A stretch of 33,329 nucleotides of DNA from Hyphomicrobiales bacterium (GCA_900474095.1 UCOA01000065.1:1-33329); one strand, 5' to 3'; positions 1 through 7,525 are shown, counted from the first letter of the stretch. Numbers and translations: made by a program. Notes: a model not told the origin generated them from the letters alone.

Positions 1-33
1 TGACGGACTTTCTGAAAATCCGAGATTTCCGAA

Positions 34-774
34 CTATGTTTCCGAGGCCTCGACCGACAGATTCGGGCCGAGCGCCTGCAGGAAACTGGCGGCGTGGAAA
101 ATCGCCGCTGGCGGCTTTGCACCCGTGTCACGGACATTCCCCGACAGGATCCGCTCAACCGCCTCGCACATGATCGGTGCCGTGACTGCATAGATGTCCT
201 GTCCCTGCGCCAGCACCCGGCGGTGCACGTCCCCTTGCGTCACGATCACCTCCACGGCAAAGCGCTGCGCCGATCGTCCGGCTTCATCGACCGCCTGCGG
301 TGGAGGCATCGTCGGATCACGAACGTCCCGCAGAGCGATTGTGCTCAGAAAGCTGTGGAGCTCCTTCGTCTGGACGTGACGGGCGATCAGCGGTACTTCC
401 GAAAAGGGAAGCTCAACGAATGTCTGCCGGCCGAAGGGTGCAGGCAGGATGGATACCCGTTCGGCCGCCGGTTGAAGCACCGGTTCCAAATGCCCGCCAG
501 TGACGGCCAAGCGTCGTGCGGTGTTTCTTTCTCCTGTCACCCGCGTGCCCCTCGTCGGCAGCCAGCTGTCGAGCGCAACCCGAATCTCGATGGCGTCGGC
601 ATGGTTCCATCCATCCATGGCGTACGCCACGAGCAGGTCGGCCAAGCCGCCATAGAAGCCCATGGCCGGAATGACGCTCACGCCCGCGTCCTGCGCCGCG
701 ACCTCGTATCGCTCGAACGTCGCTTGCGCGCTGGGTTGTTCGGCCGTTACGTCGAGTGGGCGTAGTCGAAGTGA
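34..774 (-). pseudogene. 5'-truncated saccharopine dehydrogenase-like / trans-acting enoyl reductase-like gene
   Basis: An open frame reads leftward to a TAG at 34-36. It keeps the C-terminal two thirds of a saccharopine-dehydrogenase-like oxidoreductase: a stretch LDVTAEQP, then VSVIPAMGFYGGLADLL, then a substrate-domain tail with ELPFSEVP and QDIYAVTAPI. The N-terminal Rossmann NAD(P) domain (GxxGxxG) that opens this family is absent. Family-like sequence begins at about 750, and only six unrelated codons separate it from an in-frame TAG at 775-777. A GTG at 681 could start a 215-aa product, but that product would lack the cofactor domain, so I call it a remnant. It abuts the SDR remnant on the opposite strand. 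The family assignment is from motif memory and is fairly firm; the exact substrate class is not known. Confidence 0.7.
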
Positions 775-908
775 CTAAGAATCTTCCCCTGCGTGAAGTG
801 ACCCCGCCCGAAGATGTCGCCGCCATGGTGGCCTTCCTCGCCAGCGGCCGCTGCCGCCATGCCACTGGATCGACCATCGACATTACCGGCGCCGACTATG
901 TTCGCTGA
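771..908 (+). pseudogene. C-terminal remnant of a short-chain dehydrogenase/reductase (SDR)
   Basis: The plus strand from a GTG at 771 to TGA at 906-908 encodes 45 residues. They match the end of a classical SDR: LREVTPPEDVAAMVAFLAS, then ATGSTIDITGADYVR. This is the usual P-E-D-V-A ... F-L-A-S ... T-G-x-x-I-x-I-x-G-A tail of beta-ketoacyl reductase-like SDRs. The Rossmann core and catalytic Ser-Tyr-Lys are missing, so it is not functional. It lies immediately beside, and divergent from, the truncated saccharopine-dehydrogenase-like remnant, which suggests one deletion removed both 5' ends and the shared promoter region. Confidence 0.7.
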
Positions 909-1040
909 GCCACTTCATTGACCGAATGTCGCATTTTTAACTGGCTGAAGACCCGCCCAAAGTGACGCTTCTATCTGCACAACAATAGACATTTCAAAAT
1001 CGCATCCACAGGGCCGAGAGCGTGTCGCTGGTTTGCTTCC

Positions 1041-1073
1041 CTTCAAGGCGAGCAATCGACGGCTCGCCCGAAG
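1041..1073. other. Strong hairpin downstream of the five-gene small-protein operon
   Basis: The inverted repeat GGCGAGC (1047-1053) / GCTCGCC (1062-1068) has an 8-nt loop and is extended by CTTC (1041-1044) / GAAG (1070-1073) across a small internal loop. It lies about 70 nt past the last stop of the leftward operon. No U-tract follows on either strand, so it is a processing or Rho-assisted end at best. The rest of 909-1141 shows no gene. Confidence 0.4.
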
Positions 1074-1141
1074 CGGACTATCCCACGTCCATCCTGGAGC
1101 CAAGTGCCGACAACAGATGCGATGCATTCCACATCGGGTGC

Positions 1142-1456
1142 CTACCAGGTGGAATGTTCCCGTCCTGTGGAGGACGGCTTGCTTTGTTGGCCAAGCGCGC
1201 GCTTTTCGGATGTGCGATCCATCCGAGCGCCCACGATACTGCCGACGATGATGCCGAATGTTCCCAATACAATCGAAGTGAGCAGCTCAACCAGTGGTGG
1301 GGGAAAACCCCAGCTTTGCGTCACCATAGACGCAATAAGGTAGCCGATCGGAAACGAGAAGCATCCGGAAATGATGGCCAGTCTCAGTTCGTGCTGGTGC
1401 TCCACCTTGACCTTGCCGAAGACTGCCATCGCTTGATATCCCTTCGGCACCGTCAT
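1142..1456 (-). CDS. Small inner-membrane protein of unknown function (104 aa)
   Basis: The protein has 104 residues with two clear hydrophobic segments, at about 25-46 (LAIISGCFSFPIGYLIASMV) and 54-77 (LVELLTSIVLGTFGIIVGSI). A charged linker with EHQHELR precedes them and a hydrophilic C-terminal tail follows. I do not recognise the family. Support for it being real: the ATG shares the ATGA overlap (1453-1456) with the stop of the upstream gene, the last of a series of such couplings, and its hydrophobic pattern is that of a membrane protein. It is the distal gene of a five-gene leftward unit. A role in the cell envelope can only be inferred from the membrane segments. Confidence 0.6.
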   Translation of the reverse strand: MTVPKGYQAMAVFGKVKVEHQHELRLAIISGCFSFPIGYLIASMVTQSWGFPPPLVELLTSIVLGTFGIIVGSIVGARMDRTSEKRALGQQSKPSSTGREHSTW

Positions 1457-1731
1457 TCTTTCAAGTCTTGTGACCTGATCGTGTCGCGGTCGTGGTTCTC
1501 AGTTGCAAGGACGGCAAGCTCTTTGGTGGCGGCATAGCCCTGGCAAATTTGATCCTGGCTGGTGTTCGACCCGATTGCATTCGACCACGACCATGTGCCG
1601 AGAAATTGCGAACGCTCGTCGCGACTTACTCTGCCGATCATTCTCTTCCCCTCATATCCAAGAAAATCGTTCTCGGGCGAGAGGTACATGGGAACCCAAT
1701 AGTAGGCAGGTGAGATATCGTCCGTGTGCAT
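1453..1731 (-). CDS. Hypothetical protein, 92 aa, rich in Trp/Tyr
   Basis: Unrecognised soluble protein with motifs SPAYYWVPMYL, GYEGKRMIGRVSR and TWSWSNAIG. I chose the ATG at 1731, preceded by AGGGAAA. The frame is open back to a TTG at 1758 that directly abuts the stop of the preceding gene (TGA at 1759-1761), so a slightly longer, translationally coupled form is possible. Its stop overlaps the next ATG by 4 nt. The conserved-looking aromatic residues argue against a random frame. No function is proposed. Confidence 0.55.
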   Translation of the reverse strand: MHTDDISPAYYWVPMYLSPENDFLGYEGKRMIGRVSRDERSQFLGTWSWSNAIGSNTSQDQICQGYAATKELAVLATENHDRDTIRSQDLKE

Positions 1732-1758
1732 GTTTTCCCTATCCCAGTATGTGACCAA

Positions 1759-1971
1759 TCAGTCAGGTTGCGCACGAGCACAACCAGTTCGGCTTTTTCC
1801 GGTCATGCCGTCGCAAAACGCATTCATGATCAAGAGAGGGAGATCTTGCCCCTGATTGCCATCGGGCCCGATTTCACGGCGGGCACATTCTTCGACAAGA
1901 ACCCGTCTCATCATCGCGATGGATGTGTCGCCAATCGGTTCTTGATTAAGGGACATCGATGCCAGGGTCAT
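1759..1971 (-). CDS. Hypothetical protein, 70 aa
   Basis: Small acidic-to-neutral protein beginning MTLASMSLNQEPIG, with a central helix-like stretch AMMRRVLVEECARREI and ending in a Lys/Arg-rich tail. The start at 1971 has an excellent Shine-Dalgarno (GAGGAG, 8 nt upstream) and overlaps the previous gene's stop as ATGA (1968-1971), so the longer frame start at 2040 is rejected. The SIAMMRRVL...R segment resembles short orphan proteins seen in rhizobia. The function is unknown. It is the third gene of the five-gene unit. Confidence 0.65.
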   Translation of the reverse strand: MTLASMSLNQEPIGDTSIAMMRRVLVEECARREIGPDGNQGQDLPLLIMNAFCDGMTGKSRTGCARAQPD

Positions 1972-2186
1972 CGTATTTTCTCCTCGTCGGAGTGCGTGGC
2001 ATGCAAAGCGTCCTCCTTGGAGACACGCTCCTGCCCGCAAGCTTCGTTGCGAAGCCGGTATTGCGGCGACTGGTCTTCGTGGGGCAGAAGTGCCGTTATC
2101 GTGTACGTCTCTGCCGCAGCCCGGAAAAGCCCAACTCGACTGGCAAGACGAACCTCCGTGCCAATTGTAAATTTATGATGGCTCAT
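1968..2186 (-). CDS. Rhizobial small conserved protein (SHHKFT family), 72 aa
   Basis: A 72-residue protein starting MSHHKFTIGTEVRLASR, with a middle TYTITALLPHEDQSPQYRLRN. I recognise this as a short conserved orphan family common in Rhizobiales. The fold looks like a small beta-rich domain: a GTEV strand, then a TYxITxLLP strand, then QYRLR. The family has no firm function to my knowledge. The ATG overlaps the stop of the upstream gene (ATGA, 2183-2186) and its own stop overlaps the next ATG, so translation of all of these is probably coupled. Confidence 0.75.
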   Translation of the reverse strand: MSHHKFTIGTEVRLASRVGLFRAAAETYTITALLPHEDQSPQYRLRNEACGQERVSKEDALHATHSDEEKIR

Positions 2187-2473
2187 GCGGATCGACCTCC
2201 CGCTCCAGGCTGCTCGCCGAGACCGTCACGCCGGAGCAGTTCTTCTATTGCTTCGGCATCGACGGGCAGCATGCGGCGCACATTGCCGTTGGCCGATGTT
2301 GGTGGAATAGTGATAAAGGTCGCGACACGGCGATAGGCAAGCCAAGAGATGCCCTCGATCAGTTCTTCATCCTCGTGTAATTCATAATCGCCGGGCCCGA
2401 GAGGATAGTCGAGGCCGTCCAGCAATGCCCGAGCGTTGAAATGAATGGTTCTCTGCTGTGTCCGTGTCATCAT
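2183..2473 (-). CDS. Rhizobial conserved protein (TRTQQRT family), 96 aa
   Basis: First gene of the leftward five-gene unit. The start MMTRTQQRTIHFNARALLDGLD is followed by GDYELHEDEELIEGISWLAYRRVATFITIPP, a signature I recall from a small orphan family in rhizobia that often sits beside the SHHKFT protein. Two adjacent ATG codons (2471-2473 and 2468-2470) can both start it; GGAG lies about 13 nt upstream, so the ribosome site is weak. The family has no known activity. The preceding 2474-2639 region should hold the promoter, but I see no convincing -35/-10 or EcfG-type GGAAC box. Confidence 0.7.
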   Translation of the reverse strand: MMTRTQQRTIHFNARALLDGLDYPLGPGDYELHEDEELIEGISWLAYRRVATFITIPPTSANGNVRRMLPVDAEAIEELLRRDGLGEQPGAGGRSA

Positions 2474-2639
2474 GGTTGCCGTTGTCTCCGTTGTGTCTGC
2501 TAAGCGGTTGGGTCAATCGCGTGTGGGCGATGGCCAACGGGTCACCGACGTTTGTGGGCGCGATTTGTTTTCGCCCGCCTGCCGTTTTTGGCATGGGCTC
2601 GGGCATCGCAACATTTCCTTCGAATGCGGAACGGGGAGC

Positions 2640-2786
2640 CTACCAAAGGTAGTTCCTGAACGTGATGTAGGTTAGGAATGCCAAGCTGAGTGCCGGGGTC
2701 ACCTTGATGAGGAATTCGACATAGCAGAACCGGCGAACGGAGCTGCCAAGGTTCGACCAATGCCTGTTGTGGAGAGTGGAAGACAT
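2640..2786 (-). CDS. Very small membrane protein, 48 aa
   Basis: The 48-residue product starts at an ATG (2784-2786) with a near-perfect Shine-Dalgarno AGGAGG 6 nt upstream. An N-terminal hydrophilic part (STLHNRHWSNLGSSVRR) is followed by one hydrophobic helix, EFLIKVTPALSLAFLTYITF, ending NYLW. The longer frame to 2915 is rejected because its extra N-terminus is not protein-like and the ribosome site decides. Single-span proteins of this type are common in rhizobia and their role is unknown. Confidence 0.6.
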   Translation of the reverse strand: MSSTLHNRHWSNLGSSVRRFCYVEFLIKVTPALSLAFLTYITFRNYLW

Positions 2787-2983
2787 CGAGCGTCCTCCTA
2801 CGATTGGGGCAGGGTAATAAACCCTTACGCGGCCGCGCCCGTATTGATGGCTGCCGACGGAAGGACAGTGCGCGTTAAAGACGCCAATAGCAAACGCTTT
2901 GTAGAAATACACCAAAGCATCGGTCAGTTTGAATTGGCGAGTTCATCAACGCAGCGACTGCTGTGCATTTCGGACGAAGGAGG

Positions 2984-3457
2984 CTATACCCTGCCCAGAT
3001 GCTTCGGCCAGAATTCCTGATGTACTTCGGCGGCTTCGTCTTCGAGGTTTGTCGGGCCGACCACGGTGACGATGCGCGCGCCGGTTTGCAACACCGCTCG
3101 GCTCGGCACGTTCAACCCGATTCCAGCGATCTCGCCAAGCCGCGTTTCGGAGCAGGCAAACACCACACGCCCGATGCCCGACCAGTAAATCGCCCCGGAG
3201 CACATCGCGCACGGCTCCGTGCTTGTGTAGAGCGTGCAGTCAGCGAGAGAAGCAGTGTCGTAATGCTGCGCCGCCAGCTTTACCAGGTTCATCTCGGCGT
3301 GGTTCGTCATATCGTGGCCGGTGAAGACTCTGTTTTCGGCGCGCAGGATTACCTTGCCGCCTTTTACCAGCACCGAGCCAAACGGTTCGTCGCCGCTTTC
3401 CATCGCTGATTTCGAGAGCGCAATCGCCTCGCGCAAAAACGGCTCGTGGTTTTCCAT
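2984..3457 (-). CDS. Nucleoside/base deaminase of the CDA fold (guanine deaminase or tRNA-adenosine-deaminase-like)
   Basis: A 157-aa zinc deaminase. The motif HAEMN (about residues 54-58) supplies the Zn-binding His and proton-shuttling Glu, and PCAMCSGAIYWSGI (about 82-95) supplies the two Zn-binding Cys. Length and motif spacing fit the single-domain cytidine/deoxycytidylate deaminase superfamily, and the C-terminal EVHQEFW recalls bacterial guanine deaminases. Start chosen at 3457 (MENHEPFL) because GGGGAGA lies just upstream; the frame extends to 3523 but that part is not conserved-looking. It stands alone between the small-protein unit and an IS remnant. The substrate (guanine, a cytidine analogue, or the tRNA wobble adenosine) cannot be decided by eye; free-base guanine is my first guess. 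Confidence 0.85.
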   Translation of the reverse strand: MENHEPFLREAIALSKSAMESGDEPFGSVLVKGGKVILRAENRVFTGHDMTNHAEMNLVKLAAQHYDTASLADCTLYTSTEPCAMCSGAIYWSGIGRVVFACSETRLGEIAGIGLNVPSRAVLQTGARIVTVVGPTNLEDEAAEVHQEFWPKHLGRV

Positions 3458-3604
3458 CAGAGTCTCCCCAAAACAGAGCGCGATCATCTTGTCTTTAATC
3501 CAAGGGATTTCCAAGGGCTGCAAATACGTTTTACGATGCTGGCTGGGGCAAGGAGGCCGGCATGTTGGGGAAGCCTTATACCGATCCTCATTGATCAGAA
3601 CCCA

Positions 3605-4080
3605 TTAGCCCATTTCCGGCGCCCGATGGACATGATCTTCCACGGACGGTTCTGCAGCGTTCGCCAGGTGGCAGCAGTGGTCGACGATGTCTTCGTAGGA
3701 TTTGAACACGCGGTTAGAGAGCCAGTTTTCACGCATGAACTGCCAGATATTTTCGACGGGATTGAGTTCGGGCGATTTCGGCGGCAAAGGGAGGATGGTG
3801 ATGTTTTCGGGGACCAGGAGGTTGTTGGACATGTGCCACCCTGCTGATCCATGACGAGGATGGCGTGCGCATTGTCAGCGACGTTTCGGGATATCTCGGT
3901 CAGATACTGATTCATGGCATGGGTGTCGCACCAAGGCATGACGAGAGCTGCGGCCTTGCCGTGTTTGGGGCAGATGGCACCGAAGATATAGGCCGAGCGG
4001 GTGCGCTGGTCGTGCGGTGCGGATGGCCTTGATCCGCGCTTGGCCCAGCGGCGGGTGATCTTGTTCTTTCGATCCCCATC
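3605..4080 (-). pseudogene. Decayed IS630-family transposase (frameshifted, N-terminus lost)
   Basis: The C-terminal frame (3605-3832) carries LPPKSPELNPVENIWQFMRE, the signature of IS630/Tc1 DDE transposases including the last catalytic Glu. The preceding part lies in another frame (about 3835-4070) and reads KNKITRRWAKRGSRPSAPHD ... YIFGAICP ... ILVMDQ, including the second catalytic Asp. One missing base near 3845, within the codons that should read DQAGWHMSN, explains the shift. A second indel lies near 4070, ahead of KNKITRR. Upstream of that the N-terminal helix-turn-helix is not found, so the element is dead. I could not identify its terminal inverted repeats. Confidence 0.8.
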
Positions 4081-4434
4081 AGCGTCTTTAGGGCGACACG
4101 CTAAATTGGCCGCAGACGGAGGCGTAAATGCCGAGATTAATTTCATAAGCCATCAGCTAGGCCGAGTATAATTCCGCGACCCGAACGTTCACAATCCGGT
4201 TTGTGGAAAGCGGCGGCCCCTACGACTATTACGGCTACCGCAGAACGTATATGAAGAGCTGCCCGTTCGGCAGGCGGATACTACAACGCTTTCATCCGCG
4301 ATCGATACAATTCCAGTCGCTGACGTTTTCGCGGGCTGCAGTCACTGAGGTATGTTTTTATTGAATTCTTTTTTGTGATTTCTCGTTTCGACCATCAGGC
4401 GGTATCTTGCCCTTGCAAAAACGGAGGATCTTTC
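4081..4434. other. Non-coding or decayed stretch between IS630 remnant and small secreted gene
   Basis: No intact gene is visible. A plus-strand frame running from about 4187 to a TGA near 4366 has no start codon and begins with protein-like FTIRFVESGGPYDYYGYRRT, so it could be the tail of a lost periplasmic protein. A small CTGCC/GGCAG hairpin lies near 4261-4275. The promoter of the small secreted gene should lie at the right end. Confidence 0.3.
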
Positions 4435-4644
4435 ATGAAAACTTTCCTCACCATTGTCGCCGCGGTCGGTCTTTCCGCAACTGCCGCCGCCGCCGAATGC
4501 AGTTACCACAAAGTCAGCGCAGAAGCCGATGTCGATCGCTCGATGACAACGGCAAGCATCGCGACTGACGATCAGAAGGCGTCTGATGTCGTCTTGCTGA
4601 AAAAGCGGGAGCGTCTGCCAGAAGATACCGCGGTTACAGAGTAG
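4435..4644 (+). CDS. Small secreted rhizobial protein, 69 aa
   Basis: The start at 4435 is set by GGAGGA 7 nt upstream. Residues 1-20 (MKTFLTIVAAVGLSATAAAA) form a classical Sec signal peptide with an A-A-A-type cleavage site before ECSYHK. The mature part is about 49 residues, hydrophilic, with a single Cys, a repeated acidic/Thr character (MTTASIATDD) and LLKKRERLPED. I recognise it as a conserved short periplasmic protein of rhizobia with no assigned function. A strong hairpin 34 nt past the stop ends the unit. Confidence 0.75.
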   Translation: MKTFLTIVAAVGLSATAAAAECSYHKVSAEADVDRSMTTASIATDDQKASDVVLLKKRERLPEDTAVTE

Positions 4645-4677
4645 CCACGCCCTCGACATTCGAATTGGAAAAAGGTG

Positions 4678-4721
4678 CGCTGGGGGAGCCACCGGTCGTT
4701 AATTTTCGGCGCTCCCCAGCG
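4678..4721. terminator. Bidirectional terminator between convergent small genes
   Basis: A stem CGCTGGGG plus AGC (4678-4689, one bulged G) pairs with GCTCCCCAGCG (4711-4721). Read leftward, it is followed by CACC and then five T, a good intrinsic terminator for the leftward gene whose stop is at 4729. Read rightward, the T-run is weak, but the hairpin lies just after the rightward gene ending at 4644. It probably serves both. Confidence 0.6.
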
Positions 4722-4728
4722 ATTTCGA

Positions 4729-4980
4729 TCAATGGCACCGCGACCATTGATCTTGTTGTTCTTTGGACACGGCTAACCCTTCGCACTGAACGTAGTCAGC
4801 GCGGGCCTCCGCATCCGCTTTCAAGGATTGGCATGCGATCAGGCCATTTTTCCAATCCACACGACGAGGCGGCGTGATTGTCACTTTCGACCAGACAGTC
4901 TGGTGAAACGCCGCGCCGTCGAGATATTCCTTGAGGTATTCTTCCGTGTCGAATTCAAACGGCAAGATTGGCCCGCCCAT
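4729..4980 (-). CDS. Hypothetical protein, 83 aa
   Basis: Unrecognised hydrophilic protein (MGGPILPFEFDTEEYLKEYL ... FHQTVWSKVTITPP ... VDWKNGLIACQSLKADAEAR). It has no signal peptide or membrane segment, and two Cys near the end. The case for it being real is positional: its stop lies 8 nt before a hairpin followed by T5 in its own direction. The frame stays open upstream of the ATG (IVDEEGR precedes it), so the gene may once have been longer, with its 5' part lost next to the aldehyde dehydrogenase remnant. No function proposed. Confidence 0.4.
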   Translation of the reverse strand: MGGPILPFEFDTEEYLKEYLDGAAFHQTVWSKVTITPPRRVDWKNGLIACQSLKADAEARADYVQCEGLAVSKEQQDQWSRCH

Positions 4981-5147
4981 GCGGCCCTCTTCATCGACGA
5001 TCCGCCGCCTTCTATGAGGTGGCCCTCGCCGCGCAGCGCAGGTTCTGCATGTGTTGCGTCCTCAGTTCAGCCCGCCGTTGCGCCGCGTCAGCACCCGGGA
5101 TCTCATGGCAATGAGGTGATAGTGCATGGTTATGCTCCCGCCAATGA

Positions 5148-5400
5148 TCAGGGTTGGATGTAGGATGTCTTCACCGGGGTGAAGAATTCTTGGGCATAGC
5201 GTCCCTGTTCGCCCGATGACGAGGCCTTTCTTCCACCAAACGGCACATGGTAGTCGACGCCTGCAGTCGGATTGACCATCACCATGCCGGCTTCGGCCTT
5301 GTGCCTGAAATGAGAGGCATGCTTCAGACTGGTCGTGCAGATTCCGGACGCCAGCCAAAATTCGGTATCGTTGGTCATCGCCAGGGCTTTGTCGTACGCT
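5148..5400 (-). pseudogene. C-terminal remnant of an aldehyde dehydrogenase
   Basis: The frame ends in an in-frame TAG at about 5160 (after KTSYIQP). It starts abruptly at about 5400 after an in-frame TGA, with AYDKALAMTNDTEFWLASGI. Then come EAGMVMVN, DYHVPFGGRKASS and GRYAQEFFTPVKTSYIQP, which are the cofactor-side closing motifs of an NAD(P)-dependent aldehyde dehydrogenase (closest in memory to ketoglutarate-semialdehyde dehydrogenases). The catalytic Cys and Glu and the first 400 or so residues are missing. The break lies right beside the stop of the adenylate cyclase gene. Certain as a family remnant, not functional. Confidence 0.8.
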
Positions 5401-5407
5401 CACGGCT

Positions 5408-7525
5408 CTACAATCTCAGGAGCCAGGCCTCTACCTTGCCCTTGCCCTTGACTTCGATAGCACCGCGAGGCTCGAAGGCAAACTGACCCTTAAGCTTTTC
5501 GTAGACCGAGCGCGTCACCTGAATAGTGTCTGGGATTCCTCCGGATTCCATCCGGCTTGCGAGGTTCACCGTATCGCCCCATAAGTCGTAGATGTATTTA
5601 CTCGTACCGATGACGCCGGCGACCACCGGGCCGGTGTTGATGCCTATCCTCAGCTTCATCGGAGCGTTGTGTTCCATGCCGTGCTCGCGGGCAATATGGA
5701 CCATCCGAATGGCCATGCGCACCATTCGCTCGGCATGGTCGGCAACCGGTTCGGGCATGCCGCAGACCGCCATATAGGCATCGCCCACCGTTTTGATCTT
5801 CTCGATACCAAGATCATGGGCGGCGGCATCAAAGCGCGTGAAAAGTTTGTTCAGCAATGTCACCACATCGCCGGGCGGCATCTCCGAAGTCAACTCGGTA
5901 AAGCCAACCAGGTCAGCGAAGGCCACGGTGACCTCCGCGAAACCGTCGGCAATCGCCTCCTCGCCGCCCCGCAGTCGGTTGGCGATCGGTGCCGGCAGGA
6001 CATTCAGGAGCAGCTGCTCGTTTTCGCGATTCTTGTTCTCGATCACGGCATTCTTCTGGCGCAGATCTTCGACCATGCCATTGAAGGCCGAGCAGAGTTG
6101 GCCAATCTCGTCTTGCGTGCGGACCGGTACGCTGGCCTCGTAGTCGCCGGCAGCAAAGCGTCTCACGCCGGATGTGAGTTCGCGCAGTGGTCCAAGCAGC
6201 GCGCGCGAAAGCCATGCGGCGGTCGCTGCCACCACCAGCAGCACCAGTCCCCCGACGACCAGCAGGTTCTGGCGCAGTGCGGCGATTGGCGCGAAGGCTT
6301 CGGCGCTATCGATCTTGGCGACTAGAGCCCATTTGACGCCGGGAATGACGAGCGGCCCCCATGAAGCGAGCGTCGGGACACCACGGTAACCGACGATCTC
6401 GCCCATGCCCTCGACGCCGGCGAGCGCAGCCTGGGTGGCCTTGGTGTCGATGCGCTGATGCAGCACCGGTGTCCCGTAACTCCGAATCGCGGCGATCTCC
6501 TCCTCCGGCGCGCCGACAGATTTAAGGTCGGCGAAATAGGTTTCACGGTTTTCATAGAACGCCCGCGGGCCGGAGCGCACCAGGTACTCGGGGCCGACGA
6601 GATAGGTCTCGCCTGTGGCGCCAAACCCTTCCTGTCGCCAGCGGCGACCGCCGGTGACGACGTGGTCGATCTCTTCGTTCGACAATTGCGCGATCAGCAC
6701 GCCGATAACCACGCCACGGTCGATGACCGGCGCTGCTATGAAGGCCGTCGGGGCGCCGCGCGACGGCGCATAGGGGGCAAAATCCTCCAGGCACATCGCT
6801 GACCGGTCGAGCGGCACGGCACAGCGGGCGAAGGCGGCGGCGACATTGGCGCTTCGATAAGGACCGGCTTGAAGTGAAGTGGTGAAATCCACTTCCTTTT
6901 CGACCGTATAGATCAGGCGCCCCGATTTGGGATCGGCCACCATCAGATCGAAAAAACCGAACGTCGCGGCTGCTGCGCGCATCAGCGGGTGATAGACGGC
7001 GTGCAAGCTGCTGTAGCTACTTCCGTCGCCAGGATCGTCGATGAGCTTGCGTCGGTCCTTGGGGTTCGGATTGGTGACGATATAGTGGTACTGCAAATAG
7101 TAGGGAGCGGCGCCGACTGGCAGGTAGTCGGCTAGAGCCGGCTCCTTGCCCAGAACACGCGCAATTCCGGGAATGAAGTTCTCGGCATACCAGTTGCCGA
7201 CCTTCCGGCGCAATTCGGGTGACGTACCGGCCCGATCGAGCTGATCCACCGCGATTCGGAACTCGCGCGTGGCATCGACCACCATCTTGGAGCTGGCAAG
7301 AAAGCGCAACTCGGCATCAATCTTGCGAAAATAGTCTTCGACCTGGCGCGTTTTGGTCTGGCGGGCGGCCGTAAGCTGGTCGAAGACTGCCTTTTCGAGG
7401 GCGTCGCGGGCGCGAAAGTAACCGAGCACCCCGGTGACCAAGACCGCAATCGCGCCCAGCAGGACGAGGGTGGTAAATAGCTTAGCGGCCAAACCCCAAC
7501 GCACGGGGCGGGATGAGCCGGTCAA
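5408..7525 (-). CDS. Transmembrane class III adenylate cyclase with periplasmic Cache-like sensor and HAMP domain
   Basis: A 705-aa receptor cyclase making cAMP from ATP at the inner membrane. Order: TM1 (about 13-34), a long periplasmic region of about 370 residues of double-Cache type, TM2 (about 415-440), HAMP (about 440-495), then the cyclase domain (about 525-705). Metal-binding Asp in FADLVGF (D538) and VGDAYM (D582), substrate-choosing Lys578 and the Asp of YDLWGD (about 648), and NLASRM with its transition-state Arg are all present, so ATP rather than GTP is the likely substrate and the domain looks active. It starts at TTG (7523-7525) with TAGGAGG 6 nt upstream. A single-gene unit; its 3' neighbour is a dead aldehyde dehydrogenase. 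The periplasmic ligand is unknown. Confidence 0.9.
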   Translation of the reverse strand: MTGSSRPVRWGLAAKLFTTLVLLGAIAVLVTGVLGYFRARDALEKAVFDQLTAARQTKTRQVEDYFRKIDAELRFLASSKMVVDATREFRIAVDQLDRAGTSPELRRKVGNWYAENFIPGIARVLGKEPALADYLPVGAAPYYLQYHYIVTNPNPKDRRKLIDDPGDGSSYSSLHAVYHPLMRAAAATFGFFDLMVADPKSGRLIYTVEKEVDFTTSLQAGPYRSANVAAAFARCAVPLDRSAMCLEDFAPYAPSRGAPTAFIAAPVIDRGVVIGVLIAQLSNEEIDHVVTGGRRWRQEGFGATGETYLVGPEYLVRSGPRAFYENRETYFADLKSVGAPEEEIAAIRSYGTPVLHQRIDTKATQAALAGVEGMGEIVGYRGVPTLASWGPLVIPGVKWALVAKIDSAEAFAPIAALRQNLLVVGGLVLLVVAATAAWLSRALLGPLRELTSGVRRFAAGDYEASVPVRTQDEIGQLCSAFNGMVEDLRQKNAVIENKNRENEQLLLNVLPAPIANRLRGGEEAIADGFAEVTVAFADLVGFTELTSEMPPGDVVTLLNKLFTRFDAAAHDLGIEKIKTVGDAYMAVCGMPEPVADHAERMVRMAIRMVHIAREHGMEHNAPMKLRIGINTGPVVAGVIGTSKYIYDLWGDTVNLASRMESGGIPDTIQVTRSVYEKLKGQFAFEPRGAIEVKGKGKVEAWLLRL

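Noticed and set aside
94-765. 223-aa plus-strand frame opposite the saccharopine-dehydrogenase-like remnant
   Set aside because: Arg/His-rich shadow; the minus strand carries the real family similarity.
2760-3020. 86-aa plus-strand frame overlapping the 48-aa protein and deaminase ends
   Set aside because: Partly protein-like in the middle but overlaps two better-supported genes and lacks a ribosome site.
5170-5187. Perfect CTTCACC/GGTGAAG palindrome
   Set aside because: Only a 2-nt spacer, so no hairpin loop, and it lies inside former aldehyde dehydrogenase coding sequence; probably chance.
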